A DNA stretch of 64,000 nt from Leptodactylus fallax. Its lineage: Eukaryota > Chordata > Amphibia > Anura > Leptodactylidae. Position 1 is the first letter of the stretch; the number at the start of each line of letters is the position of its first letter. The stretch is taken from positions 1,398,501 through 1,462,500 of the forward strand of contig CAMRHE010000168.1 of the NCBI GenBank assembly GCA_947044405.1. Reading direction: 5' to 3'. The position numbers and the translations under genes were made by a program. The notes below the pieces were generated by a model, which saw only the letters and a program-made list of their open reading frames with translations, searched no databases and was not told the DNA's origin. This document shows positions 32,701 through 44,073 of the stretch, in pieces.

Positions 32701-33066
32701 TCACCATATGGGAACATTATTTTTATGAGTTTGTAGGTCGGGCATTTTTGAACGCAGTGATATCTAATGTGTACATATTTTACATTATTGTTATATCTGA
32801 TCTGGAAGGGGGGTGATTTGACCCAAGTTTTGACTTCAGCTTTAGGCTATGGCCCCACATTGCGGAGCCATGTACCGCTGGTAAAATGGTGCTTCAGCTT
32901 TGAGCGAGGCTCGGGGGGGGGGGGGGGGGGGAGTTCATGCCCGCGGGCACTGATTGCGGGGCATTAGTGCCGGGTCTCTGCTGTATAATACAGCAGAGAC
33001 CCAGTGGCTATGGCGGCCACTCAGCTCCTGAGAAGGCACCATATTTAAATACCCGACATTTGCCAT
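32701..33066. repeat. TTAA-type repeat fragments
   Basis: 32,707-32,790 resembles 310-400 (GGCATTTT, ATATCTAATGT). 32,985-33,060 resembles 10,890-10,920 (GGCCGCCATAGCC family). A G-run of about 18 lies at 32,914-32,931. Confidence 0.5.
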
Positions 33067-33430
33067 ACCAAGGGGTGAGACTATATTGAGGTGAAATATC
33101 CACCTAGTTTCCGTCTGCAATAAAAGACGGTCCCAGTCCCTCCCTCTTTTGGGGTAAGGGACTACATCAATCATCATGAACTTCATGGCCTCCTTTTCAC
33201 CATTATGATATGTCTTAACGTGTCTTGCTACAGGGGTATCACGCTCATGGGATATATCTCCCAGATGATCCCCTATCCTTCTCCTTAGCCGTCTGGTTTT
33301 CCCAACATACTCCAAACCACATTTACATGTGGCCTTATAAATCACTCCTTTGGCTTTGCAGTTAATAAAATGCCTTATGCAAAAAAAACCATAAATGTGA
33401 TTGGGATCCCGGAAACTGTTGCACTTGGTA
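33067..33430 (-). pseudogene. Penelope-like GIY-YIG endonuclease fragment
   Basis: From about 33,420 leftward the frame reads FINCKAKGVIYKATCKCGL, then EYVGKTRRLRRRIGDHLGD, DTPVARHVKTYH, KFMMIDVVPYPKRG and WDRLLLQTETRWIF, ending near SPLG. This order is that of the PLE nuclease: a Cys-containing linker, the Y-V-G core with its arginine, a DH/EH position, and the RWIF block with glutamate (TETRW). About 115 codons are open. The reverse transcriptase is absent and flanking sequence belongs to other repeats, so it is a detached 3' piece. It differs clearly from the fragment at 17,926, so at least two PLE lineages are present. Confidence 0.8.
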
Positions 33431-33766
33431 TTGGCAGCAGCTCACAATATGATTCTGTCGCCCCAACACCCCCCCTTGAGGCAATTATTCTTAAATAAAC
33501 TGGCTTACTTATTTAAAGTGGATTGGGTGAAGGATGGAGAAATTCTTCCAGGTCTGGGAATCATTCATATCCACACTCTCCATGAGAATTCAACAGAAGC
33601 TTAAAGTTTTGGCACTTGAAAACAAGTATTTGGTACTTGAAAACACCCAATAAACAAATTTTGTCATTTGGTAAACATTATTTGGTAGAGGAGCCCGAGT
33701 TCTCCTGATCGGTGGAAGAATCTCCACTGATCTGTGAGTTATCCCCTATTTTGTAGGAAAACCCCT
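33431..33766. other. Unassigned; ends in a T2-like MITE end
   Basis: No gene. AGGAAAACCCCTTTAA (to 33,770) is a T2-type terminus whose TTAA is also the first TTAA of the next element. Confidence 0.5.
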
Positions 33767-34761
33767 TTAACCCCTTCCCAACATCTGCCATACTATTACA
33801 GATCATTAAAAATTTAATGTACAGCGGAGACAGGGAACTAATGCTTTTCGTTGTAGCCCCCCGAAGTGAAAACAAGCCCCCTAGGGCTTGCAAGATCTCA
33901 GGAACCTACTAAAGGCTCCCAGGCCTGTCATAGAAATATAAATATTAAGGCTAGTCTATAGGTTTTAAAAAAAAAATAAAATAAAAAATTCAAATATAAA
34001 AAAATCAATAAAAAACTAAAAATTAAAATCACTCCCCTTTCTCTAGATTTGAAATAAAGATAAATAAATAAATAAACAAAAACAAACAAACTTACACAGA
34101 TTATACATCCCCGCATCTGAAAACGCCTGGCCTACAAACATAATAATATTGCCGTAGTGGGAAAAAAAAATCAAAACAGCCAAACCGCCGTTTTTTTTTT
34201 CCCCGTTTTGCCTCGCATAAAAATTTGAATCAAAAGTGATCAAAACATCAGACATTGCCCAAAATGGTATAACTAAAAAGTACATCTGGCTCTGCAAAAA
34301 AAAAAAACTACCTTATGCATTCCTGTACACAGAAATATAAAAAAAGTTAAGGGTGTCAGAATATGGTGACTCCAAGAAATGTTTTTTTTTGCAAAGTTTT
34401 GCATTTTTGTAAGGCAATAAAACATAAAAAAACTATATAAATTTGGTATCATTGGAATTGTACCGACCCATAGAATACAGGAAACATGTCATTTGGGCTG
34501 CACAGTGAACGCCATAAAAACAAAGCCCATAAGAAAGTCGCATAAACACAGTTTTTCTCCAGTTCCACCCCATTCTGAAGTTTTTACAGCTTCCCAGTAC
34601 ATTGTACAGAATATTAAATGGTACCATTACAAAGTGCAATTTGTCTCGCAAACATTAAGCCCTGATATGGCCCTGTGAACAAAAAATTACAAAGTTTTTG
34701 GAAGGCGGGGAGTAAAAAAAAAAAAAAAAATCAAAAAATGCCTGCGTTGGGAAAGGGTTAA
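33767..34761 (+). mobile_element. TTAA-type dispersed element, complete copy, 995 bp
   Basis: The ends TTAACCCCTTCCCAAC and GTTGGGAAAGGGTTAA are inverted, each with TTAA. This copy defines the boundaries of the most abundant dispersed repeat in the window (300, 10,852, 12,698/22,136, 36,667, 47,060, 50,137 and 50,259). It has no coding capacity. TTAA duplications and TIRs place it among TTAA-targeting cut-and-paste elements (Kolobok or piggyBac type). The exact superfamily cannot be settled here. Confidence 0.75.
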
Positions 34762-34889
34762 TCTCATAATTTTTTCTATAGATGCAATAAGCCAAGAAAA
34801 ACGCAGAGGAAAATGCAGCAAATACTGAATTAACAATGCTGTGGAAAAAAAAAAGCAATGCATTTTCGCTGCTATTTATTAGAAAAAAA

Positions 34890-35028
34890 AGGTTCCTACA
34901 TTCATGATCGTTTCCAATGGAAACCTATCAAGACAAAAGACTTTCTCCACTAAGATGGTTAGAAAAATCTTTCAAACTCTGTACAATTTTAATTAGTTAT
35001 ATTTGCAAAAATATTTAACTGTAAAATG
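34890..35028. mobile_element. Half copy of the 22,409 palindromic MITE
   Basis: TTCCTACATTCATGATCG, CTATCAAGACAAAAGACT and TATTTGCAAAAATATTTA match the right arm of that MITE. Confidence 0.6.
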
Positions 35029-35097
35029 CAGCAAAAACAAATATAGCTTATCTACTCCTCCTCTCTGCACAGAGCATGTATAGAAAATGCTATTATA

Positions 35098-36664
35098 CAG
35101 TCATGGCCAAAAGTTTTGGGAATGATACAAATATTAATTTTTACAAAGTCTACTGCTTCAGTTTTTCTAATGGCAATTTGCATATACTCCAGAATGTTAT
35201 AAAGAGTGATCAGCTTAACAGCAATTACTTGCAAAGTCAATATTTGCCTAGAAAATGAATTTTATCCCCCAAAACACATTTCAACATCATTGCAGCCCTG
35301 CCTTAAAAGGACCACCTAACATCGTTTCAGTGATTGCTCCATTAACACAGGTGTGGGTGTTGATGAGGACAGGGCTGGAGATCAATCTGTCATGATTAAG
35401 TAAGAATGACACCACTGGACACTTTAAAAGGAGGCTGGTGCTTGCCATCATTGTTTCTCTTCTGTTAACCATGGTTATCTCTAAAGAAACACGTGCAGTC
35501 ATCATTGCACTGCACAAAAATGGCCTAACTGGGAAGAGTATTGCAGCTAGAAAGATTGCACCTCAGTCAACAATCTATCGCATCATCAAGAACTTCAACG
35601 AGAGAGGTTCCATTGGTGCCAAAAAGGCTCCAGGGCGCCCAAGAAAGACCAGCAAGCAGCAGGACCGTCTCTTAAAAGTGTTTCAGCTGCGGGATCGGGC
35701 TACCAGCAGTGCAGAGCTTGCTGAGGAATGGCAGCAGGCAGGAGTGAGTGCATCTGCACGCACTGTGAGGCGGAGACTCTTGGAGCAAGGTCTGGTCTCA
35801 AGGAGGGCAGCAAAGAAGCCACTTCTCTCCAGAAAAAACATCAGGGACAGACTGATATTCTGCAAAAGGTACAGGGAGTGGACTGCTGAGGACTGGGGTA
35901 AAGTCATTTTCTCTGATGAATCCCCTTTTCAATTGTTTGGAACATCTGGAAAACAGCTTATTCAAAGAAGAAGAGGTGAGCGCTACCACCAGTCTTGTCT
36001 CATGCCAACTGTAAAGCATCCTGAAACCATTCATGTGTGGGGTTGCTTCTCAGCCAAGGGAATCGGCTCTCTCACAGTCTTGCCTAAAAACACAGCCATG
36101 AATAAAGAATGGTACCAGAATGTCCTCCAAGAGCAACTTCTCCCAACCGTCCAAGAGCAGTTTGGCGCTCAACAATGCCTTTTCCAGCATGATGGAGCAC
36201 CTTGCCATAAAGCAAAGGTGATAACTAAATGGCTCAGGGAACAAAACATAGAGATTTTGGGTCCATGGCCTGGAAACTCCCCAGATCTTAATCCCATTGA
36301 GAACTTGTGGTCAATCATCAAGAGACGGGTGGACAAACAAAAACCAACAAATTCAAACTAAATTAAAGCATTGATTCTGCAATAATGGACTGCTATCAGT
36401 CAGGATTTGGTCCAGAAGTTGATTGAGAGCATGCCAGGGAGAATTGCAGAGGTCCTGAAGAAGAAGGGTCAACACTGCAAATATTGACTTGCTGCATTAA
36501 CTCATTCTAACTGTCAATATAAGCTTCTGTTACTCATAATATGAATGCAATTATATTTCTGTATGTGATAAAAACATCTGACAAACACACATAAAAACCA
36601 GAGGGCAGCAGATCATGTGAAAATATAATATTTGTGTCATTCTCAAAACTTTTGGCCATGACTG
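35098..36664 (+). mobile_element. Tc1/mariner element, DD35E type, 1,567 bp
   Basis: The termini CAGTCATGGCCAAAAG and CTTTTGGCCATGACTG are perfect, with TA at 35,096 and 36,665. It contains one transposase gene with an intact catalytic region. Confidence 0.93.
35471..36487 (+). pseudogene. DD35E-type transposase with truncated tail
   Basis: The frame starts MVISKETRAVI (an in-frame ATG 11 codons upstream is less likely). The DNA-binding region includes PGRPRK at 54-59. The triad is D149 (FSDESPF), D241 (FQHDGAPCH) and E277 (SPDLNPIEN), with 35 residues between the last two. This is the spacing reported for the Traveler group of Tc1/mariner. TAA at 36,359-36,361 stops it after residue 296, and a second TAA follows at 36,383. 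Beyond them the same frame continues to ...KKKGQHCKY and a natural TGA. Two single-codon lesions thus remove about 42 C-terminal residues while leaving the catalytic core. Confidence 0.88.
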
Positions 36665-36666
36665 TA

Positions 36667-37330
36667 TGATATAAAATGAATTATATATATATAAAAAAAA
36701 ACTAACAATTAATAAACACAATACATATTTGGCATCGCCGCGTCTGTAACAACCTTTACAATAAAACTGAAACAATATTTAACCTGCACGGTGAACGTTG
36801 GGTAAAAAAACGGACGAAATCCTCCGGAAATAATGATTTTTGCCCATTTTGCCTTAAAAAAATGCTATAAAAAGTGATCAAAAAGTCAAAAGTACCCCAA
36901 AACAGTACCATTGAAAAGCACTGGGTGTCCCGCAAAAAATAAGCCCTCAACCAACCCTGTCAACCGAAAAATAAAAATGTTACGCATCTCAGAAGATGGC
37001 GATGCAAAAATAATTTATTTCCCCAAATGGGTTTTTGTTCTGCAATGCATAAAAAAACTATATAAATGAGGTATCACCGTAATCGTACTGACCTGCAGAA
37101 TAAAAGGTATTATGTTACTTATGCTGTACGCTGCGTGAAAAAAACATTAAAAGGTAAAAAGCTATGCCAGAATTTACTCCACCAAGAAAGAGTTAATAAA
37201 ATTTATTCTAAGTTATAGGCAACCAAAAATGGTGTCATTACAAAATACATCTCATCCTGCAGACAACAAGCCCTCACATGGCTACATGACCCGAAAAATA
37301 AAGAACATATAGCTTGCACAATGTGAAGGC
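36667..37330 (+). repeat. TTAA-type dispersed repeat, divergent subfamily
   Basis: Family words are present (ATATTTGGCATCGCCG, CACGGTGAACG, AACTATATAAATGAGGTATC, AATCGTACTGACC, AAGCCCTCACATGGCTAC). Ends not visible. Confidence 0.55.
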
Positions 37331-37506
37331 AAAAACCCCAAAAATAGCCAAATCATTAGAACTTAACTGGTTGTGGCAGGAAGGGAATGTATTAGCTGTG
37401 CAAGCGTGCACCCCAGATTTAGAACTTGCAAGGGAAAATAAACCAGAAGTGAACCCCAGAGAGACCCCCACCCCTACCCCAATCAAAGGAGCTACAGGGG
37501 ATATAG

Positions 37507-38695
37507 AAGTTGTGCTAAAAAGTTTACATACTCCGGCAGAATTTTTGGTTTTTTGGCCTTCTTGCAGAGAATATGAATGATAACAAAAAAACTTTTTCTC
37601 CACTCATGGTTAGTGTTTTTTTGAAGCCATTTATTGTCAAACTACTGTGTTTTCTCTTTTTAAGTCATAATGACAACCAAAAACATCAAAATGACCCTGT
37701 TCAAAAGTTCACATACCCTGGTGATTTTGGCCTGATAACATGCCCAGAAGCCAAACCATGGTCAGGTAGACCAACCAAGATTTCGGGCCACAACTGCCCG
37801 GAAAATTGGTCAGGATGCAAAGAAAAACCCACACATAACATCAGCTGAAATACAGGACTCTGTAAAAACTATCGGTGTGGCTGTTTCAAGATGCACAATA
37901 AGGAGGCACTGGACGAAAAATGGGCTGCATGGTCGAGTTGTCAGACGAAAGCCATTACTGCGCAAATGCCACAAAGAATCTCGCCTTCAATACGCCAGAC
38001 AGCACAGAGACAAGCCTCAAAACTTCTGGAACAAGGTAATTTGGAGTGATGAGACAAAAATTTAACTTTTTGGCCACAACCATAAACGTTACATTTGGAG
38101 AGGTGTCAACAAGGCCTATGATGAAAGGAACACCATTCCTACTGTAAAGCGCGGAGGTTGATCACTGATGATGTGGGGATGTGTGAGCTTCAAAGGCACA
38201 GGAAACTTGGTCAAAGTCATTGGCTACAGCAGAAGAAAGTGAAGGTTCTGGAGTGGCCATCTCAGTCTCCTGACCTCAATATCATTGAGCCACTCTGGGG
38301 AGATCTCAATCGTGCAGTACATGCAAGACAGCCCAGGAATTTACAGGAACTGGAGACTTTTTGCCAAGACGAATGGGCAGTTTTACCATCTGAGAAAATA
38401 AAGAGCCTTATCCACAACTACCACAAAAGATTTCAAGCTGTCATTGATGTTAGAGGGGGCAATACACGATATTAAGAACTGGGGTATGTGAACTTTTGAT
38501 CAGGGTCATTTTGATGTTTTTGGTTGTCATTATGATTTAAAAAGAGAAAACACAAACGTTTGACAATAAATAGCTTCAACCAACCACTAACCATGAGTGG
38601 AGAAAAAGTTTTTGTGTTGTCATTCATATTCTCTTAAAAAAGGCCAAAAAAACCAAAAAAATCTGCCGGGGTATGTAAACTTTTTAGCACAACTG
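37507..38695 (+). mobile_element. Tc1-like element (DD34E), two internal deletions
   Basis: GTTGTGCTAAAAAGTTTACA at the left is inverted at the right (GTAAACTTTTTAGCACAAC). The terminal bases are slightly altered. It is a sibling of the copy at 62,805. Compared with that copy, it lacks about 320 bp at the start of the gene and about 150 bp in the middle. Confidence 0.88.
37751..38475 (+). pseudogene. Tc1-like DD34E transposase remnant
   Basis: The N-terminal DNA-binding part is mostly deleted. The readable frame from 37,877 gives RCTIRRHW, HDGR-type text and WSDETKI, then TAA at 38,063-38,065 where related proteins have glutamate. Text continues LFGHNHKRYIW. A second deletion removes the block with the second aspartate. 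The end is well preserved: [18 protein letters not shown] with the catalytic glutamate, to GGNTRY and stop. Confidence 0.85.
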
Positions 38696-41450
38696 TTGAG
38701 GGTTACAGTTTTGCAAATGGGTTCACTTCTTAGGGGAATCCACTTTACTGGTACCTTAGAGGCTTTGCAAACATGACATGGCATCCAGATACCAAACATC
38801 TAAATCTGTGCTCCAAAAGTTACATAATGCTCCTTCACATCTGCGCCCAGCTGTGTGCCCAAACTGCAGTTTATGCCAACATGTATGATACTGTTGTACC
38901 CAGGATAACATTCTTAATGCCATATGTGGGTATAAACTGCTGTTTGGGCACAGCCGGGCACAGCAGAGAAGGAGCGCTATTTGGTTTTTGGAGCACAGAT
39001 TTAGATGGTTTGGTTTTTGGACGTCTTGACACTTTTGCAGAGCTCTGAAATGCCAGTAAAGTGGAATCCCCTGAGATGTGACCCCATTTTGGAAACTACA
39101 CCCCTGAAGGTATTAATCTGGGGTATAGTGATCATTTTTAACCCCCAAGTGTTGCATTAATTTACTTTCCAGAAATTAACACGCAGATGATGATGATAGG
39201 AGAAAATGATAATTTTTCCAGTAATACGTCATTTCATATGTTGTGCCTGGCTTGTATCAGAGAGGAACACTCCAAATGCTGTTGTGCCCGTGATACCCAC
39301 TTAACAGTTTTCGGAGTCTGTGTCTCTGCTGATACATGCTGGGCACAACATGTCGTGCACTGAAATGGCGTATCTATGGAAAAATTGCAATTTTAACTTT
39401 TCAGCTGCACATTCATTTCTGGAAATTAAAATAATGCAAAGCTCAAGGGTTAAAAATGCTCGCTACACCACTTGATGAATCCCTTGATGTGTGTACTTTC
39501 CAAAATGGGGTCACATGTCTGCGGATTCCACTTTACTGGCAATTCAAGGGCTCTGCAAAAGTGGCATGACGTCCAAAAACCAAACTCTGCTCCAAAAACC
39601 AAAATAGTGCTCCTTCCCCTCTGTTCCGGGCTGTGCCCAATCAGCAGCTTATACACATATACAACTTTTTTGAACCCAGGATAGCCCACTTAATAGTTTT
39701 AGGAGTGCATGTCTCTGATGACACAAAGTGGGTACAACGTATTGGGCACTGAAATGGCATATTTCTTTTAAAAAAGTCAATTTTCACTTTGTATATTAAT
39801 TTTTGGGAAACACTCTTAGGCTCAAAATGATAATACCCCTTGAGAAATTCCTCTAAAATGGGGTCATGTTTGGGGGGTTTCCATTGTATTGGTACTTTAG
39901 GGGCTCTGCAAATGTGACATGGCACCTGAAAACTATTCCAGCAAAATTTCCAGCTTTTTCCATTCTGAGCCACGCCATGTACCCATACAGCAGTTTACGA
40001 CCACATTTGTGGCATTTCTGTGTTCAGAAGAAATTGTGTAACACATTGTGGTGTGTTTTTTCTTCTTTAACCCCTTGTAAAAATTAAAAATATGGGGCTA
40101 AATGAACAGTTTATTAAAAAAAAAAAGTAATCTTTAAATTTTATGTCCCAATGCTAATAGAATCTGTGAAACAGCTGTAGGATGAAAATGCTCACTATAT
40201 ACCCCTTGATAAATTTCTTGAGGGGTGTAGTTTCCAAAATAGGGTCACTTTTTGGGGGTTTCCATTGTATTGGTACTTTAGCGGCTCTGCAAATGCGACA
40301 TGACACCTGAAAACTATTCCAGCAAAATCTGCCCTCCCAAAGCCAAATAGCACTCTTTCCATTCTGAGCCCTGCTATGTACCCATACAGCAGATTACAAC
40401 CACATAAACTGAAGATTTATTGGAAAAAAAAAAAGTAATTTTTCATTTTCATGTCCCGATGTTAATAAAATCTGTGAAACAGCTGTAGGGTCAAAATGTT
40501 CACTATACCCCTTGATATGTTCTATTAGTGGTGTAGTTCCAAAATGGGGTCACTTTTAGGGGTTTCCATTGTATTGGTACTCTGCAAATGTGACACGGCA
40601 CCTGAAAACAATTCCAGCAAAATCTGCCCTCCAAAAGCCAAATAGCGCTATTTCTATTCCAAGCCACCCCATGTACCCATACAGCAGTTTACGACCACAT
40701 ATGGGGCATTGCCGCATTCATGAGCAATTGTTTAACAAACTGTGGGGTGCTTTTTCTCCTTTAACCCCTTGGGAAAATGAAAACTTTGAGGATAAAGTGA
40801 CGTTTTAGTCATTTTTAACTTGCACATCCCAATGTTAGTAAAATCTGTGAAACAGATATGGGGTCAAAATGCTCAGTATACCCTTTAATAAATTTTCTCA
40901 GGGGTGTAGTTTACAAAATGGGGTCACTTTGGGGGGTGTTTCCATTGTATTGGTACTCTAGGGGCTCTGCAAATGAGACATGGCACCTGAAAACTATTCC
41001 AGCAAAATCTGCTTTTCAGACACCCAGTGTTGCTCCTTCCCTTCTGTGCGCTGCCGTGTGCCCAAACATCAGTTTACACCCACATGTGGGGTATTTCTGT
41101 GCTCTGGAGAAATTGCACAACAAACTGTGAGATGCATTTTCTTCTTTAACCCTTTGTGAATGTGTTAATTTTAGGGCTAAATTAAGGGATTAGTGAAAAA
41201 AAATGAAATGTCTAAATCAAATGTCCATATTGTTTTAATTTCTGTGAAATGCATAAAAGGGTTAACAAACTTCCCAAATGCCGTTTTGAATTATTTGAGG
41301 GGTGCAGCTTTGAAAATGGGGTGATTTAAGGGGTTTCAAATATATAGGCCTTTATAATCCCCTTCAGAACTGAAGTGGCCCCTAAAAAATTAGTTTGAGA
41401 AATTTTCTTGTAAATCTGGAAAATCGCTGTTACACTTGTTAGCCATCTAA
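38696..41450. repeat. Complex array of 300-380 bp units, one inverted
   Basis: The phrase CCATTGTATTGGTAC (or CCACTTTACTGG) anchors seven units: forward at 38,740, 39,528, 39,881, 40,262, 40,566 and 40,942, and reversed at 39,053. Forward spacings are 381, 304 and 376 bp from 39,881 on. Shared text includes GGGGTGTAGTTTCCAAAATGG, GGGGCTCTGCAAATG, CTGAAAACTATTCCAGC and TGTACCCATACAGCAG. No frame is conserved between units, so it is non-coding. Confidence 0.85.
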
Positions 41451-44071
41451 CATCCAATATAAATCAAAGGGTGAATAAAAGATGATGCCAATATATAGCA
41501 GAGATATGGTATATAATATTTATTAATGTATTTGGGTGGTATGACTATCTGTCTGAAAAGTAGAGCATTTCACATTTGGAAATTGCAATTTTTTTCCAAA
41601 TTTCCAGCAAATTTCCTATTTTTTTTTTTTTTCAATAAATAAATAAATATTGATCAGTGTTTCCCACTAACATGAAGTACAATGTGTCAGGAAAAAACCT
41701 GTCTCAAAATCACTTATGTAAATTAAAGCATCTAAAAGTTATTGCCATATAAAGTGACACACGTCAGTTTTGAAAATGAGGCCTGGTCCTTAATGCACTT
41801 TTGGGCTGGGTCCTTAAGGGGAATCTGTGTGAAGTGGTAATCCTAGGCTGGGTTTACACAGGGCATTTCAATAGCAGGACTACATGGAATTTTAATAGCA
41901 GTAATGAGTAGCACATGTTACAGTGCATTTTACCTGTATGCTAATAGACAGTAAATTGAAAACCTGGTTCAGGACTTATTGCAGATGTGTGAGGTCTTTG
42001 CTAATTACGGACAGCACCCCACCTTATTTGCGGATGGTGTGCTGTCCATGGTTTATCCCCGTTTTATTTGTTTCATTTTCTTGTAATTACTGGACGTGCA
42101 GATTTGCTGTTACCAGTGTTTGGAATGATCTGCTACTTTTGGCCAATTATCAGACAACTTGGGCAGACTCACTGTGTTTTTTTTTTTTTAAACAACCAAA
42201 CTGCCCTCTGATCAGGAGGTTTAGTTGTTAACAGTGATAGTGGGGTACAACTGCATGACTGAGAGTGACATGATAGTGTTCGTACAACTGCATGACTCAT
42301 GACGGCATAGCTCAAGAGGGCCCACTGTTCAGCTGAGAACAGGAAACATCAGTTCTCAGCAACAAAACCCTTGCTAAATTGAGGAACAGCTTATATGAAG
42401 TTCTTTATGAATTGCAGCGTTCACTGGATGTAACTGATTGTGGCTCTTACAATGAATGACAGGAGAAATAGAACTGATCACAAAATGACAGCATAACAAT
42501 CATTAGAGTAGATTTCTGTGCCCACTACAAACAAAACAGCAAAAAATGACAGATGTAATCCATAATAAAAATACAGATCTTTATTGAAACATTAGTCATA
42601 AAATATATGAATAAAAAGATATGAAAATGGTGAACGGTCACATAACAAAAGGTGCTGAGGCTGTAGTGTCACAAAACAATTGCAAAGTATACCAACCCAT
42701 AATAACAAAAAATATTTACTACATAAGAGCTGTGGAAAGCACATGCATACAATGTAAGTACAAAGATGGAATAAATGTATATCATATACTGACATATACA
42801 GGCCTGCCCCAAGTTATGTTTTGCTCCCACACTTCTTTTGGGAGGTCGCAGGAGGCCAACTAAGACTCTGATGCCCAAGGGCCTGCCAAAACCTGGAACT
42901 GGCCATGTAAAAATATATGACTGGACAGTACAGAGATCTGTGACTGTGACAAGGGGCATCCTCTATGTCTAGAGGAAAAAACTTTTACCATATTCATAGA
43001 TACAGTAGGAGTGTTGAGATAACTCGTACAAGTTCAAAAGGGGCCTGGATGAATATCTTGAAAGTAAAAAATATCAAAGGTTATGGGAACTAGAATTTTT
43101 CGGATAGAATGTTTATCCAGGGACTTGCCATATTTGGAGTTGGAAAGGATGTTTTTCTTCTGATGGGGCATGTGACATCTTTATTGCTGCCACCCCTTGC
43201 TCCACTGATGTCATCATCACCACCTCATGCCCTAACCACCACTACCATAGCTATAAGCAGCACAACACAGATATGCATTTCAGTAATGTCCTCCACCTCA
43301 TTGCAGTCCAAAAGATAACAGTTCTCATACAACTTATCAACGAGAACACTATCTTCTTAGTATCTGTGGTACTGCCTCTTAGGTGAAAGGAAGGCACCCC
43401 ACTAGTAGTCAAAGATGACAGAAAAGAAATGCTTCTATTGAGCTACAAACTAACTGTAAAGGAGTAGCAGGAGGATTGTACTGAACAAAGTGGAATGTGT
43501 GTTTCCTCTTACATTACCCCATCATTGTCATCAGATATTTTATGTGTAAAAGAGGCATCACTTCCATATTCTGTGCTGGTTATTCTGACCACAAGGCCTA
43601 CAGTTATAAAGAAAAAAATTCAGAAGTCACACGGGACAGATAAACTAATACTGTCTACGTTTTAGACATTGCAAACGTAGACTAGACAGTCTTTTTTACT
43701 GCACTAGATTTTTCAAAGTGATTTTAGTCCATTGGTATTTTAAACTGTATAGAAGGCAACAGGACATTGAGCATCTTCCATCTTATATTGCTATTCTTCT
43801 AAAGCTAATTCCGCCACCGATTTTTAATCGAATAATTTTAGAAAAAGAAAGGCCCAAGGATGTGAGAAGATGAGAGAGGATTGGAGAATAGATAAAGAAT
43901 GCTCTCAGTTGTTCAAAGGCACAAAATGCCTCTTTAGGCCAAGAATGACAATTATCTCTTTTACATTTGAAGAGTGGTAAGGGGTGCTACCAAAGAAGTT
44001 GTGAGTAAACCACCAGTAGTAAATCCTAGAAAACCTTACTTAGAAAACTATCAAATATAGCTTTTTGAAGC
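41451..44071. other. Long stretch with no recognised gene
   Basis: Both strands were scanned for transposase, reverse transcriptase and splice-bounded frames. None found. 41,848 (GGCTGGGTTTACACAGGG) resembles a MITE end. Confidence 0.45.
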
Positions 44072-44073
44072 TA

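Noticed and set aside
41923..42231. 102-codon frame
   Set aside because: No recognisable motif, ends in a poly-T/poly-A run, no splice or promoter context.
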